In this document: piece by piece, positions 1 through 9,540 of the stretch
Layout: every line of letters begins with the position of its first letter
Position numbering within the stretch: the stretch's first letter is position 1
Assembly (NCBI RefSeq): GCF_963665355.1
Contig: NZ_OY762229.1
Location: forward strand, 1,798,001 to 1,862,000
Length of the DNA: 64,000 nucleotides
Direction: 5' to 3'
Source of the DNA: an uncultured Desulfobacter sp.
Lineage (GTDB): Bacteria; Desulfobacterota; Desulfobacteria; Desulfobacterales; Desulfobacteraceae
Notes under the pieces: generated by a model
The model's database searches: none
The model's input: only the letters and a program-made list of their open reading frames with translations
What the model was told of the DNA's origin: nothing
Made by a program: the position numbers and the translations under genes

Positions 1-2
1 AA

Positions 3-644
3 TTTGTTGAATGGGTCCGGCGACGGAAGTTGCCTGCAGGAAAAATCGGCATCCCTGCCGTCATGGGAACAAAACCGGGCGTATTTTTAAAAATATCCCA
101 GGCCCTTGACAGAAAAGTTTTTGAAATCCCAACCCTGCCGCCCTCGGTACCGGGATTGAGAATGTTCAACGCCCTGAAAAACTGCCTGCAGGAGTCAGGA
201 GGGGACGTGTTCTGGGGACATGCCGTAGAACGCGTCGAACAACATGCCGGCGTTATTGAGGCGATCACCCTGGAAAACCCGGGCCGTGCCACCCGCATTG
301 AGGGAAACGCATTTATACTGGCCACCGGCTCTTTCATAAGCTCAGGCCTTTATGCGCGGCAGGACGGCGTCATTGAAGAGCGTGTCTTTGGGCTTAAGCC
401 CTTTGCACCTGAAAAAAGGGACTCCTGGTTCAAACACAATTTTTTCGAAACCGGTCATGAGATTGAAAAGTCGGGAATTGTTGTAAATAATTCGTTTCAA
501 CCGGAACACGCGGATTTCAAAAATCTTTTTGTGTGCGGATCCATTCTGGCATTTTCCGAAATCATGAAATACGGCTGCGGCCACGGGTTGGCCATTTCAA
601 CCGGTGTGGCTGCCGCGCAAAAATGTGAGGAACAGCTGGGATGA
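3..644 (+). CDS. glpB: Anaerobic glycerol-3-phosphate dehydrogenase subunit B, C-terminal part (cut by window start)
   Basis: The reading frame is open from the first bases of the window, so the gene begins upstream; about 213 residues are present against roughly 420 for the family. GlpB is an FAD/FMN-type flavoprotein that links the GlpA catalytic subunit to GlpC at the inner membrane. The visible part has the flavoprotein-like segments AFILATGSFISSG and, near the end, FVCGSILAFSE followed by GCGHGLAISTG, as expected for the C-terminal dinucleotide-binding part of GlpB. Its stop codon overlaps the glpC start (ATGA), so the two are translationally coupled. glpK follows, which fixes the glycerol-3-phosphate assignment. 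A TTG at 30 could be mistaken for a start but lies inside the protein. Confidence 0.87.
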   Translation, partial: FVEWVRRRKLPAGKIGIPAVMGTKPGVFLKISQALDRKVFEIPTLPPSVPGLRMFNALKNCLQESGGDVFWGHAVERVEQHAGVIEAITLENPGRATRIEGNAFILATGSFISSGLYARQDGVIEERVFGLKPFAPEKRDSWFKHNFFETGHEIEKSGIVVNNSFQPEHADFKNLFVCGSILAFSEIMKYGCGHGLAISTGVAAAQKCEEQLG

Positions 645-1837
645 AGGAAAATTTTCAACATTGTATAAAATGTACCCTGTGTGAAGAACACTGTCCTGTA
701 TACCTTGTGGACCCAGGCTTTCCAGGGCCAAAGCAGGCTGGCCCCGACGCCGAGCGTTTCAGAATGGACAACCATATGCCGGTGGATGAATGGGTCAGAA
801 AATGCGCCCAGTGCAGACGATGCGACGTGGCCTGCCCCCATGACGTAAACCCGTCCCATTTCATTTTCCAGGCCATAGTCCGTTACGCCAGTGCCCATGG
901 CAAAGGTCTGGCTCCGTCTGTCTTTGCGGCAAACTTTTATCTGGGACGCCTTGGCTCCTTTTTTGCCCCCATCACTAATTTTGTGTCTGGAAATAAACAG
1001 ATGAAAAAGATGTTCAGGCTTCTGGGCATTTCAACCTATCTGCCGTTTCCCCGGTTTTATTTTCAAACCCTTTCCAGGAACAGGAAAAGAAAAGGAAGCG
1101 GCAAAGGAAAACCAAAGGTGGTTTTCTTCCACGGATGTTTTCTGGATAACAATGCGCCGGGAGTCGGACGCTCCATTATAGATGTGTTGGCAGGCCTTGG
1201 GATTAGGGTTGTGGTTCCGGCCCAGGTATGCTGCGGGTTGCCGGCCCTGGCCAACGGGGATTTAAACGGCGCAAAGAGATTTGCCCATAAAAATATCTCT
1301 GCCTTATCGGAATATATAGATAACGGGTACGATGTGATCTACTCCTGCCCATCCTGCGGTAATACCCTGACCCAGGATTATCCGGAAATTCTGGACGCTT
1401 CCCATGGAAAGAAAATAGCCCGGAACACCTATGATGTTTACGAATATCTATTAATGCTGATGAAAACAGGCGAAATCAATCCCTTCTTTTCTCCTGTGCA
1501 TAAAAGAGTTGCCTATCATATCCCCTGTCACCTGAGAGCCATGGGAATCGGCTATCCTGCCGCCAAACTGCTTGGAATGATTCCGGGACTGACCATCCGG
1601 ATCCACGACGACCATTGCTGCGGCCTGTCAGGCAGTTATGGGTTTAAAGCAAAGTTTGAAGAAACCGCCATGAAACTTGGAACCATTGCAGCCGATGCCA
1701 TCCTGGAAACGGCACCGGATATTCTGATCTCCGACTGTGGTACCTGCCGCATTCAGATGAGTCATTTCACAAAGCTGGATGCCATGGATCCCATCCAGGT
1801 TTTAAGCCTTTCCCTGAACCCGGGCCATAATAAATAA
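641..1837 (+). CDS. glpC: Anaerobic glycerol-3-phosphate dehydrogenase subunit C (iron-sulfur, CCG-domain)
   Basis: GlpC carries electrons from the GlpAB flavoproteins to the quinone pool and anchors the complex to the membrane. Two ferredoxin-type 4Fe-4S motifs are visible: Cys 8, 11, 14, 18 (CIKCTLCEEHCP) and Cys 55, 58, 61, 65 (CAQCRRCDVACP). The C-terminal half has two cysteine-rich CCG repeats, with CCGLP near residue 198 and CCGLSG near 326, as in GlpC and heterodisulfide reductase subunit B. At 398 aa it has the usual length. The start overlaps the glpB stop by four bases, and glpK begins 16 bp downstream after an AAAAGGA Shine-Dalgarno. The glycolate oxidase iron-sulfur subunit has similar domains, but the context favours GlpC. 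Confidence 0.9.
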   Translation: MKENFQHCIKCTLCEEHCPVYLVDPGFPGPKQAGPDAERFRMDNHMPVDEWVRKCAQCRRCDVACPHDVNPSHFIFQAIVRYASAHGKGLAPSVFAANFYLGRLGSFFAPITNFVSGNKQMKKMFRLLGISTYLPFPRFYFQTLSRNRKRKGSGKGKPKVVFFHGCFLDNNAPGVGRSIIDVLAGLGIRVVVPAQVCCGLPALANGDLNGAKRFAHKNISALSEYIDNGYDVIYSCPSCGNTLTQDYPEILDASHGKKIARNTYDVYEYLLMLMKTGEINPFFSPVHKRVAYHIPCHLRAMGIGYPAAKLLGMIPGLTIRIHDDHCCGLSGSYGFKAKFEETAMKLGTIAADAILETAPDILISDCGTCRIQMSHFTKLDAMDPIQVLSLSLNPGHNK

Positions 1838-1844
1838 AGAATAA

Positions 1845-3353
<1,509 letters not shown>

Positions 3354-3372
3354 AAACAGAGGTAACAGCAAA

Positions 3373-3711
3373 ATGCTGTATGCTTTACAACAGATCGTTC
3401 ATTACAGTTTACATTTGGCTTTTCCAGGTGTGATTTCCTGGTTATTTTTTAAAGAATGCTGGAAAAAGGCATGGTTAATAATGCTTTTAACAATGCTTGT
3501 GGATATGGACCATTTAGTGGCTGATCCGATGTTCGATCCGACAAGATGCAGCATAGGATTTCATCCTTTACATTCTTACTATGCCATTTTTGTTTATTTT
3601 CTGTTTTTTTTCTTTTCCAGGGCGAAAACGATCAAAATAGTGTCCATCGGGTTGCTTTTTCATATGTTCACGGATTATCAGGATTGTCTTTGGATGAAAT
3701 TGACAAGTTGA
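3373..3711 (+). CDS. DUF6122-like small membrane protein
   Basis: A 112-aa hydrophobic protein starting at ATG 3373, 19 bp after glpK. Much of it is membrane-spanning: an N-terminal HYSLHLAFPGVISWLF segment, a central helix with the acidic/His cluster VDMDHL, a third helix YAIFVYFLFFFFS, and a C-terminal HMFTDYQDC. The His and Asp residues at helix ends (HYSLH, DMDHL, HPLHSY, HMFTD) match the arrangement I recall for the DUF6122 family, small proteins possibly related to metal-dependent membrane hydrolases. Function is unknown. Its place directly behind glpK suggests co-transcription, but I see no functional link to glycerol use. Confidence 0.7.
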   Translation: MLYALQQIVHYSLHLAFPGVISWLFFKECWKKAWLIMLLTMLVDMDHLVADPMFDPTRCSIGFHPLHSYYAIFVYFLFFFFSRAKTIKIVSIGLLFHMFTDYQDCLWMKLTS

Positions 3712-3787
3712 ATGATCTTGTTTTTAGCGACTTGATTCTGCGGACGGGGCTGCTTTTGTCGGAGTTATGGGGATATCGTATCGTCGG

Positions 3788-4540
3788 TCATTTAAGTGCT
3801 GCATTCCGGTTATGGATTTTCTGTTGTTTAGCCAGTCGTTCCAGTACGTCGTGCCTGAAACCGTATTTCAGTAAATAATGACCGATGGGGCGCTGAAGAT
3901 TTTTTTGTTTGTATAAAAGCGCCAGAAGGTTCCGTTGTGTGAAATATTCATTTCGAACTGCATAATCACCAAATCTTTCATTGAATTTACGGTGGGTAAG
4001 AATATATTTCAGCTGTCCTGAATCAATTAAGCCCAAACTAACCGCAATCTGACCTATGGGCGGACGATCTCTGCGCTGCCGGACAATTATGTCAATAAGC
4101 GTATTCCAGGATATGTATCTGGAATAATAAAGATATTGACCAATCAACAGCTTCCTTTTGGGAATGGTTCCCTTGTTTGAATAAAAATGATCATTGCCTG
4201 GGTTTGAGTTAAATTTCTTCAGCGGTTTCCAATACTCTGCCGGGCGTTTGGGGGGGCAGGGCTTTGATAGTTGCATCAAAACGCGTCCATCCCCTTTTAT
4301 AGCGGCAATTAAACGTTCATAGGCCTGGGTAAGGGTCTGAAATCGTTCATTTAAAATTGTTTCATCCAGACCCAATGCCGCGGCACGATCCGGATGTGTT
4401 TCAAATACCTGGCAGCGGTATGCATCCTTAATTCCAGACGGCTTCAGATATTTTAAAAATTCTAGAGAAACCTCGACTTCAGGACCAAATAACACACCGC
4501 AGGCATCAAATAACTCTGAGGCGGTAGAATATGAATTCAT
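3788..4540 (-). CDS. J-domain protein with four MshEN-like repeats
   Basis: A 250-aa protein. Residues about 5-80 form a divergent J-domain with the HPD tripeptide at 49-51, so it may stimulate a DnaK-type ATPase. The C-terminal half contains four tandem repeats about 28 residues apart, each following the pattern xIGxYxxxxGxIxxxxLxxIL: near 131-152, 160-181 (PPIGQIAVSLGLID), 188-209 and 217-236. This resembles the MshEN domain found before type II secretion ATPases, where paired motifs of this shape bind cyclic di-GMP. The arginine and glycine spacing is only partly kept, so nucleotide binding is a guess. The gene converges on the glpK-side operon. Confidence 0.7.
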   Translation of the reverse strand: MNSYSTASELFDACGVLFGPEVEVSLEFLKYLKPSGIKDAYRCQVFETHPDRAAALGLDETILNERFQTLTQAYERLIAAIKGDGRVLMQLSKPCPPKRPAEYWKPLKKFNSNPGNDHFYSNKGTIPKRKLLIGQYLYYSRYISWNTLIDIIVRQRRDRPPIGQIAVSLGLIDSGQLKYILTHRKFNERFGDYAVRNEYFTQRNLLALLYKQKNLQRPIGHYLLKYGFRHDVLERLAKQQKIHNRNAALK

Positions 4541-4836
4541 TGAGTCTTCCAGTTCACATCTTAATTCAGAAAGAAACGGTTAAACTGATATCATCCAACC
4601 ATTGATATCATATGAATAATATATCCCCCAAACTGTCAAGACCGATTTTCGGATTTTGCATGGCAATATTATGCAATCAGGGGCTGCTTGTGATAACTTT
4701 CAAAGAATCATGAGGATGCCTTCTTCTTGTAAAACGGCCCTTAGGATAAGTCTCTTTGAGTTGGGCTGATCAGCGCATTGCATTATTTAGAAACAGAAAA
4801 ATAATTTCTAATGTTTTACGTTCTGTTGACATTTGT

Positions 4837-4946
4837 GGTACTGGGCTCGTACTATTCCAGAACACCATAAGTTGTGCTTTTTAAAATTGAAAACCCACGA
4901 TATCTTGTGGATTTTCTGCTACGCAGAATGATACGAGCCCAGTGCC
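4837..4946. repeat. 110-bp element with 15-bp terminal inverted repeats
   Basis: GGTACTGGGCTCGTA at 4837-4851 and its inverse complement at 4932-4946 match at 14 of 15 positions and enclose about 80 bp with no reading frame. It lies in the otherwise empty 4541-4971 stretch between the J-domain gene and the PEP-CTERM gene terminator. The size and terminal inverted repeats suit a small non-autonomous mobile element or a dispersed palindromic repeat, but no second copy was found in this window and no target duplication is clear. Apart from this element, 4541-4971 shows nothing recognisable beyond the expected promoter region of the J-domain gene. Confidence 0.5.
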
Positions 4947-4971
4947 AATCCGGCTAAAATCCCCAAAAAAC

Positions 4972-5001
4972 AAGGCAGAGCCAACTCAATGACTCTGCCT
5001 T
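4972..5001 (-). terminator. Intrinsic terminator of the PEP-CTERM gene
   Basis: Perfect 9-bp stem AAGGCAGAG / CTCTGCCTT (4972-4980 and 4993-5001) with a 12-base loop, 24 bp past the stop codon of the gene on the minus strand. Read on that strand, the hairpin is followed by a TTTTTT run. The other flank is also T-rich on the plus strand, so it could work in both directions. Confidence 0.8.
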
Positions 5002-5024
5002 TGTATTGTTTTTACCGAGATAAA

Positions 5025-5780
5025 TTATGCTGTTTTCTTTCTGTTCATTCCTGCGATGCCGAGGATACCAAGCCCGAAAAGAATGAATGTGGCTGGTTCT
5101 GGTACCGAAGATGAATCTTGATTGTCAAAAATTTCTTCTGCGGTACCTTCAACACCTACAGTAAATCCGTTCCAATATTCATTTGATAGGCTACGCCATG
5201 TAACCGTGTCAAAAGCACCTGTAAATCTAATAGTGCCGTGAGGTTCCCCTGTGCCGAGTAGTTGATACTCATAATTCCCACCTCCTAAATCGACAACAAC
5301 CTTATATGATGTACCAGCCCCCCAATAACCAATATCATTTCCATCAGAAATATTTCCAAAACTAAGAATTTCAAAATCTTGGTCAAATGCATAACCATTA
5401 CCGTTTAAACTCACATAAGAAAAAATTGGATTTGCGATAGTTTGTGAAAAGGATAGTGTTTGAGTACCAGCATATCGTAAGGCAATAATATCAGTACCTG
5501 TTGGAATGTTCTCAACAATATCACTCGTATAAGGTGATGTATCCTCATTTCGTCCATTGCGTCCGTTTTGCCAATAATCTATACCCGTACCGTCTAACTG
5601 AGCGAATCCAACACCTCTTTCGTTATAGTATTCAACATCGACGATTGCAGTGGGAGTAGTTAACGTTCCATAATAAGTATTTCCGTTCCCTGATGTCCAA
5701 TCAGTCCAAGAAATTGTATTTGCATACGCGCTCGAACAAAGCACTAAAAAACAAATTAACATAAACAATATTTTTTTCAT
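5025..5780 (-). CDS. PEP-CTERM sorting domain protein (exported)
   Basis: A 251-aa secreted protein starting at ATG 5780 behind a clear AAGGAGAGG ribosome site; an upstream in-frame start at 5831 would lie inside the riboswitch. Residues 1-20 are a signal peptide (MKKILFMLICFLVLCSSAYA). The C-terminus has the PEP-CTERM tripartite signal: VPEP, a hydrophobic helix (FILFGLGILGIAGM) and a basic tail (NRKKTA). This signal is recognised by exosortase in Gram-negative bacteria making exopolysaccharide. The rest is a low-complexity beta-rich domain rich in Tyr, Gly and Thr with no enzyme motif, suggesting a surface or matrix protein. Expression appears controlled by a sigma-54 promoter and a cyclic-dinucleotide riboswitch. 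No exosortase gene is in the window. Confidence 0.9.
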   Translation of the reverse strand: MKKILFMLICFLVLCSSAYANTISWTDWTSGNGNTYYGTLTTPTAIVDVEYYNERGVGFAQLDGTGIDYWQNGRNGRNEDTSPYTSDIVENIPTGTDIIALRYAGTQTLSFSQTIANPIFSYVSLNGNGYAFDQDFEILSFGNISDGNDIGYWGAGTSYKVVVDLGGGNYEYQLLGTGEPHGTIRFTGAFDTVTWRSLSNEYWNGFTVGVEGTAEEIFDNQDSSSVPEPATFILFGLGILGIAGMNRKKTA

Positions 5781-5812
5781 TTTCCCTCTCCTTAAAAATA
5801 AAAAAAAAGCCG

Positions 5813-5899
5813 AGGTGCACCCAATGTACAACCCTACTATCTTAATGGCCCGTGGCTTTCCGTCCCTGCTTCACAATTAGGTTTGGCATCAGCGCCTAC
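5813..5899 (-). ncRNA. GEMM-I-type cyclic dinucleotide riboswitch
   Basis: Read on the minus strand, the leader of the PEP-CTERM gene shows the ordered GEMM-I landmarks: CCAAACC, a short hairpin capped by a GUGA (GNRA) tetraloop, GGGACGGAAAGCC, then ACGGGCC, GATAGT and GGGTTG. The canonical motif has GCAAACC, a GNRA loop, GGGACGCAAAGCC, GGCC, a GAUAGC/GGUAGC-like receptor and GGGUU. The aptamer starts within a few bases of the predicted sigma-54 transcription start. It is followed by a TTTTTTTTT tract (complement of 5801-5808) just before the ribosome site, so control may be by termination or by ribosome-site access. Whether it prefers c-di-GMP or cGAMP cannot be decided by eye. Confidence 0.8.
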
Positions 5900-5907
5900 A
5901 AAGATTT

Positions 5908-5923
5908 TGCAATATTTATACCA
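5908..5923 (-). promoter_or_regulatory. Sigma-54 (-24/-12) promoter for the PEP-CTERM gene
   Basis: Minus-strand TGGTATAAATATTGCA fits TGGYAYRN4TTGCW at every position, with GG and GC exactly ten bases apart. The implied start near 5897 lies at the 5' edge of the riboswitch aptamer, which supports both calls. No sigma-54 activator gene is adjacent. Confidence 0.8.
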
Positions 5924-5940
5924 TCACGCCAAAGGGCTTT

Positions 5941-6568
5941 GCTGTTGGCTTTTACAGGTTTTTATGGAAATTCTTTTCCATATAATAAGTTACCATTTAT
6001 CTGTAATATTATATTTATTTTTACATAATTGGTGGCAAATAATTTCATAATCTGGAATAGTATTACCTTATTCAAGCATCGTAGCCGTCATTTTCAAAAT
6101 CCACTTCTTGAAAAATACCGCTGAAATTACAATCAGTTGCTAAGTTTCTGAACCGGATTTTCTCATGAATGGCCCATCTTATGATCGACCCCAGACTTTT
6201 TTTATCAAGAAAAGGGAACTTTTCTATTGAGCATGGGATAATTGCGTCTAAATTACACCTTAATAAGATGAATTGTCCTGCAGGAGAGCTTAACGTTGCC
6301 CAAAACGTCGTTTTCCAGGCATAAATAGCCGCACTCCGAGAAAAGATTTCCCGAAATTGTCCTTGGACAAGTGTTCAGAAATTTAGGTGGTGGATTTGGG
6401 TCGCTCTGTGAGCCTTTCCTGTTAGGCTTTTTCGAGTTAATTTAGCAAATTTCAGGAATTCATTTTTGGTGAGGTCCTGAATTATTCTGAAAAAATGATT
6501 TCCCAGAATGACACCAACCGTCTTCCCATTCAATGATGCTTATTTTATGCAGCGTTAGGGTATACTTA
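5941..6568. other. Gene-free stretch upstream of the sigma-54 promoter
   Basis: About 630 bp, AT-rich at 5980-6070, with no credible reading frame on either strand. The part nearest 5940 could hold upstream activator sites for the sigma-54 promoter. The part at 6130-6460 has a different, less AT-rich texture and may be decayed coding or mobile-element sequence, but I could not identify it. Confidence 0.4.
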
Positions 6569-7510
6569 CTAATGCGAGACAAGGCTTTCAAAAACAAACA
6601 AAATTGAGGGGAGTGACAACAGCGTAAACAGCAGGCTATATACCAGGTACTGGTTGACGATCTCCCGGTTCCCCTTAGCCCTTGAGGCAAATATCGGTAA
6701 AGCTGTGAGCGGGGGGGCCGCTGCCTGCATGACAATGATAAATGCGATGTTGTATTCAAGTTTAAAAAATAAAATTATACCTATGCCTGTGATCGGAAAC
6801 AGGACATTCTTAATGACAATGAATTTAATAATTTCACGCCAAACAGTCTTGCCGGTTTTTTGAAGATCCACATAAATATTTCCGCCAATAATAAGCATAA
6901 GCAGCGGGATGGTCATGCCTCCGACCATTTTCAGGGCCGTTAGAATAAATTCTGGAATCAGCTGATCCCCGTTTGTGAACTTCATAACAAGACCCAAAGA
7001 TGTTGCGATCAGTACCGGATTTATTGTTTTTTTCAGGCTGAACTGCTGCGTTCCTTTTTTAAAAAATAAGTGGTAGGTGTTAAAGAAAAAAGCCGGATAA
7101 AAAATTGTGAATAAAAATAAATCAATTAATAATGAAGCGTCGGGTCCGAAGGTTTCGGTTATGACAATAATTGGAATGAAAAGGCCGTTTTGAAAAACCA
7201 GAGACAGGTTCGTCTCTTCTTGAATTTCCTTTTGGAATAGACGTTTAAAAATATTTGCCATGATTATTGCAGCGATTGTAAAAATCACCCAATAGATTGG
7301 ATATAGATACCAGTCAGGAAAATTTGTCGGGTTAAACGTCTTGATTATTCGGAAAAAAATTAACGAAGGAAGTGCTATCTCTAAAACCAGCGGGGAAAGA
7401 AGGTCTAAAACATCTGTGGGAATTAACTTTCTTTTAGCTACAAAAAAGCCCAAAAGACCAATGAAAAACATAATTCCCACGGATTGAGATACAACGATAA
7501 ACATATTCAT
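6569..7510 (-). CDS. AEC-family (auxin efflux carrier-like) transporter
   Basis: A 313-aa integral membrane protein of the AEC/membrane transport protein family, which exports or imports small organic acids such as malate or malonate. About ten hydrophobic helices fall in two halves, with an N-terminal GIMFFIGLLGFFVAKRKLIP and the family-typical PSLIFFRI and GMTIPLLMLIIGGN segments. I place the start at ATG 7510, where GGAAGG sits at proper distance; the TTG at 7540 lies inside the upstream gene. It follows the ADP-ribosylglycohydrolase gene with 16 bp between them, so the two probably share a transcript. The substrate cannot be told from sequence. Confidence 0.87.
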   Translation of the reverse strand: MNMFIVVSQSVGIMFFIGLLGFFVAKRKLIPTDVLDLLSPLVLEIALPSLIFFRIIKTFNPTNFPDWYLYPIYWVIFTIAAIIMANIFKRLFQKEIQEETNLSLVFQNGLFIPIIVITETFGPDASLLIDLFLFTIFYPAFFFNTYHLFFKKGTQQFSLKKTINPVLIATSLGLVMKFTNGDQLIPEFILTALKMVGGMTIPLLMLIIGGNIYVDLQKTGKTVWREIIKFIVIKNVLFPITGIGIILFFKLEYNIAFIIVMQAAAPPLTALPIFASRAKGNREIVNQYLVYSLLFTLLSLPSILFVFESLVSH

Positions 7511-7526
7511 ACTGGCCTTCCTGCTA

Positions 7527-8552
7527 TCATTTTTGATCAAATAAATCGACAGCAGTCTCTTCGATCAGGCTTCTCAATTCAAGCCGTTGAATCCAACTCT
7601 CGGGGACGGCATGAATCCCGTTAATCGCCCCCAGGATGTTACCGGTGATGGAACCTGTTGAATCACTGTCGCCGGAATGATTGACTGCCAGCAAAACTCC
7701 TTTTTTGAAATCATTTCCAGAAACCAGTGAACAATAAATACCTAAGCCAAGTGCTTCCCCAGCAGTCCAGCCTTCTCCGATTTCTGCCAGGATATCAGGG
7801 TCTGGTTTTTTTTTATCCGCCAGTTCGAGTGCTGTATCAATGGCGCTTAACGTCTCTTCATTATTTTTGTGACATTTTAAAATTGAAATTGAATCATTAA
7901 TTGCAGTGGTGAGCGTTTCCCCTGAGATTAACCTGGAAAGGATTGACGCAAAGGTTCCTGATGCTAAATATCCGGTTGGATGGCCATGGGTCAGAGCAGC
8001 ACATTCACAACCGATTCGAAATGCTTTTTCCGGGTCATCATACATCAGTCCCACCGGAGCCATACGCATGACCCCGCCGCACCCTTTACTATTGTTTACA
8101 GGGTTGTCAATTGTACCCAATTCACCGGATTGCAACGCAGACAAGCAGCTGTTTCCCGGCGCTCTAAATGAAAAAAGTTCTTTATGCCCGGTCAAAACAC
8201 CATCAATTATTGAGCAGGTACCATAGGTATTAATGAGATGTTTCTGGCGCCCGGTTTCCTGGGTATATAGCCACCTTAAAAGTGCATGATATACAGCCAG
8301 GATAATGCCGGTATCGTCCTGGTATTCCTGCCTGACCCTGGATAGGATCAACCCTTCAGCGGTAAATAATGTCATCTGGGTATCATCAGTAATGCTGCCG
8401 ATACCACCGTATGCTTCGGCATAATCGGTCAGTCCTTCACTACCAAATAAAGATCTGATCTGTTCAAGGGACATAAATTCAATTGATGCCCCCAAAGCGT
8501 CCCCAACAGCGCCACCGATCAGACAGCCTTTAAAATATTCAAGCGATTTCAT
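7527..8552 (-). CDS. ADP-ribosylglycohydrolase family protein
   Basis: A 341-aa DraG/ARH-type hydrolase that removes ADP-ribose from proteins or small molecules using a dinuclear Mg/Mn site. The N-terminal GGAVGDALGASIEF, the TDDTQM motif near residue 56 and the C-terminal GDSDSTGSITGN carry the metal-binding acidic residues in the expected order. It is first in a probable two-gene operon with the AEC transporter. No ADP-ribosyltransferase (DraT) or nitrogenase gene is in the window, so a DraG role in nitrogenase control is not supported; a general or nucleoside-type substrate is equally likely. Confidence 0.9.
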   Translation of the reverse strand: MKSLEYFKGCLIGGAVGDALGASIEFMSLEQIRSLFGSEGLTDYAEAYGGIGSITDDTQMTLFTAEGLILSRVRQEYQDDTGIILAVYHALLRWLYTQETGRQKHLINTYGTCSIIDGVLTGHKELFSFRAPGNSCLSALQSGELGTIDNPVNNSKGCGGVMRMAPVGLMYDDPEKAFRIGCECAALTHGHPTGYLASGTFASILSRLISGETLTTAINDSISILKCHKNNEETLSAIDTALELADKKKPDPDILAEIGEGWTAGEALGLGIYCSLVSGNDFKKGVLLAVNHSGDSDSTGSITGNILGAINGIHAVPESWIQRLELRSLIEETAVDLFDQK

Positions 8553-8642
8553 GTTTCAATTCTTCTTTATGATGACTTATTTTCCAGTTGAGTATTCAAA
8601 TTTTACCCAGTGCTTAACACGATCCCAACATGCCGACTGAGA

Positions 8643-8700
8643 TTATTGTGCATTTTTGCAATCCTCATAGGCAATAACCCGGCATTGATATGCACAATAA
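8643..8700. repeat. Long inverted repeat upstream of the YceI gene
   Basis: TTATTGTGCAT (8643-8653) and its exact inverse complement ATGCACAATAA (8690-8700) are 36 bases apart. The position, 77 bp before the YceI start, fits a regulator binding dyad or a leader hairpin. The rest of 8553-8776 shows no other recognisable feature. Confidence 0.4.
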
Positions 8701-8776
8701 CAGACCATATATTATGGAACAAGACGAAACAAATTTACAACTTATACATTTCGTCGAAACCATAGGAGACAAAACC

Positions 8777-9364
8777 ATGAAAAAAGTGATCACATATGTC
8801 ATCGTAGCGTTTGCACTATTTACCACCCCACTCTTTGCCCAGACCTGGAACGTGGACCCGGCCCACACATCAGCTGATTTTTCAATTGCCCACATGGCCA
8901 TCAGCCGTGTTACAGGCAGTTTCAGTCAAGTGACGGGCCAGCTGGTGTTTGACAAAGAAGGCAACCATCCCGAGTCTGTTGACATATCCATTGATGTGGC
9001 ATCCATTGACACAGGAGTGGACCAACGGAATGAACATTTAAAAAGTCCCGATTTTTTTGATGTAAAAAAATATCCGACCATGACCTATACATCTAAAAGT
9101 ATCATATCCCAGGGTAAAGGACATTACAGAGTCCAGGGCATCTTGACTATGCATGGCGTAAGCAAACCGGTTACACTGGCCGTTGAGGGGTTGGTGAGCA
9201 ATGAAAAAGACCCATGGGGCAACACCCGCAAAGGCGCCCATGTCACCGCAGAACTCAATCGTAAGGATTTTGGCATCGTTTATAACGCGGTTTTGGAAAG
9301 TGGCAATCTGATGATCGGCGAAACCGTAGATATTGTGATTAACCTGGAGTTTATTAAACAATAA
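8777..9364 (+). CDS. YceI family periplasmic lipid-binding protein
   Basis: A 195-aa protein with a signal peptide (MKKVITYVIVAFALFTTPLFAQ) and a lipocalin-like YceI barrel that binds isoprenoid-type lipids in the periplasm. Diagnostic segments are WNVDPAHTSADFSIAHM at the mature N-terminus, the SIDTGVDQRNEHLKSPDFFD block and LTMHGVSKPVTL. The ATG at 8777 follows TAGGAGAC; an earlier in-frame ATG at 8690 would add a non-signal leader and falls in the inverted repeat. It stands alone, and its ligand is unknown. Confidence 0.92.
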   Translation: MKKVITYVIVAFALFTTPLFAQTWNVDPAHTSADFSIAHMAISRVTGSFSQVTGQLVFDKEGNHPESVDISIDVASIDTGVDQRNEHLKSPDFFDVKKYPTMTYTSKSIISQGKGHYRVQGILTMHGVSKPVTLAVEGLVSNEKDPWGNTRKGAHVTAELNRKDFGIVYNAVLESGNLMIGETVDIVINLEFIKQ

Positions 9365-9376
9365 AGACGGGGGGAC

Positions 9377-9413
9377 TTCAGCGGCCGGCTTTTTTGAAAA
9401 ACCGGCTGCTGAA
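9377..9413. terminator. Hairpin after the YceI gene
   Basis: TTCAGCGGCCGG (9377-9388) pairs with CCGGCTGCTGAA (9402-9413) with one mismatch, enclosing a T/A-rich loop. It begins 12 bp after the stop codon. There is no clean T-run after the stem, so it may be a factor-assisted terminator or an RNA-stabilising hairpin. The nearest gene beyond it is convergent. Confidence 0.5.
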
Positions 9414-9540
9414 GAAAAATATGCCGGGAGCTGTGAAGAATGGAAAAATGCAGTGGGAGCGTGTGTTTTCTATAACAGATATGGGCGAAAAGCAGATGCT
9501 GCATGTCCAAAAATAAAATAAAATCGGCAAGAGTCGGAAT

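Noticed and set aside
5921-5960. A second GEMM-like piece (AGCAAAGCC on the minus strand) upstream of the sigma-54 promoter
   Set aside because: It lacks the other conserved parts of the aptamer and lies before the predicted transcription start, so the similarity is probably chance.
8672-8695. GGCATTGATATGC before the YceI gene as a sigma-54 promoter
   Set aside because: GG and GC are nine bases apart instead of ten, and the flanking bases do not match.
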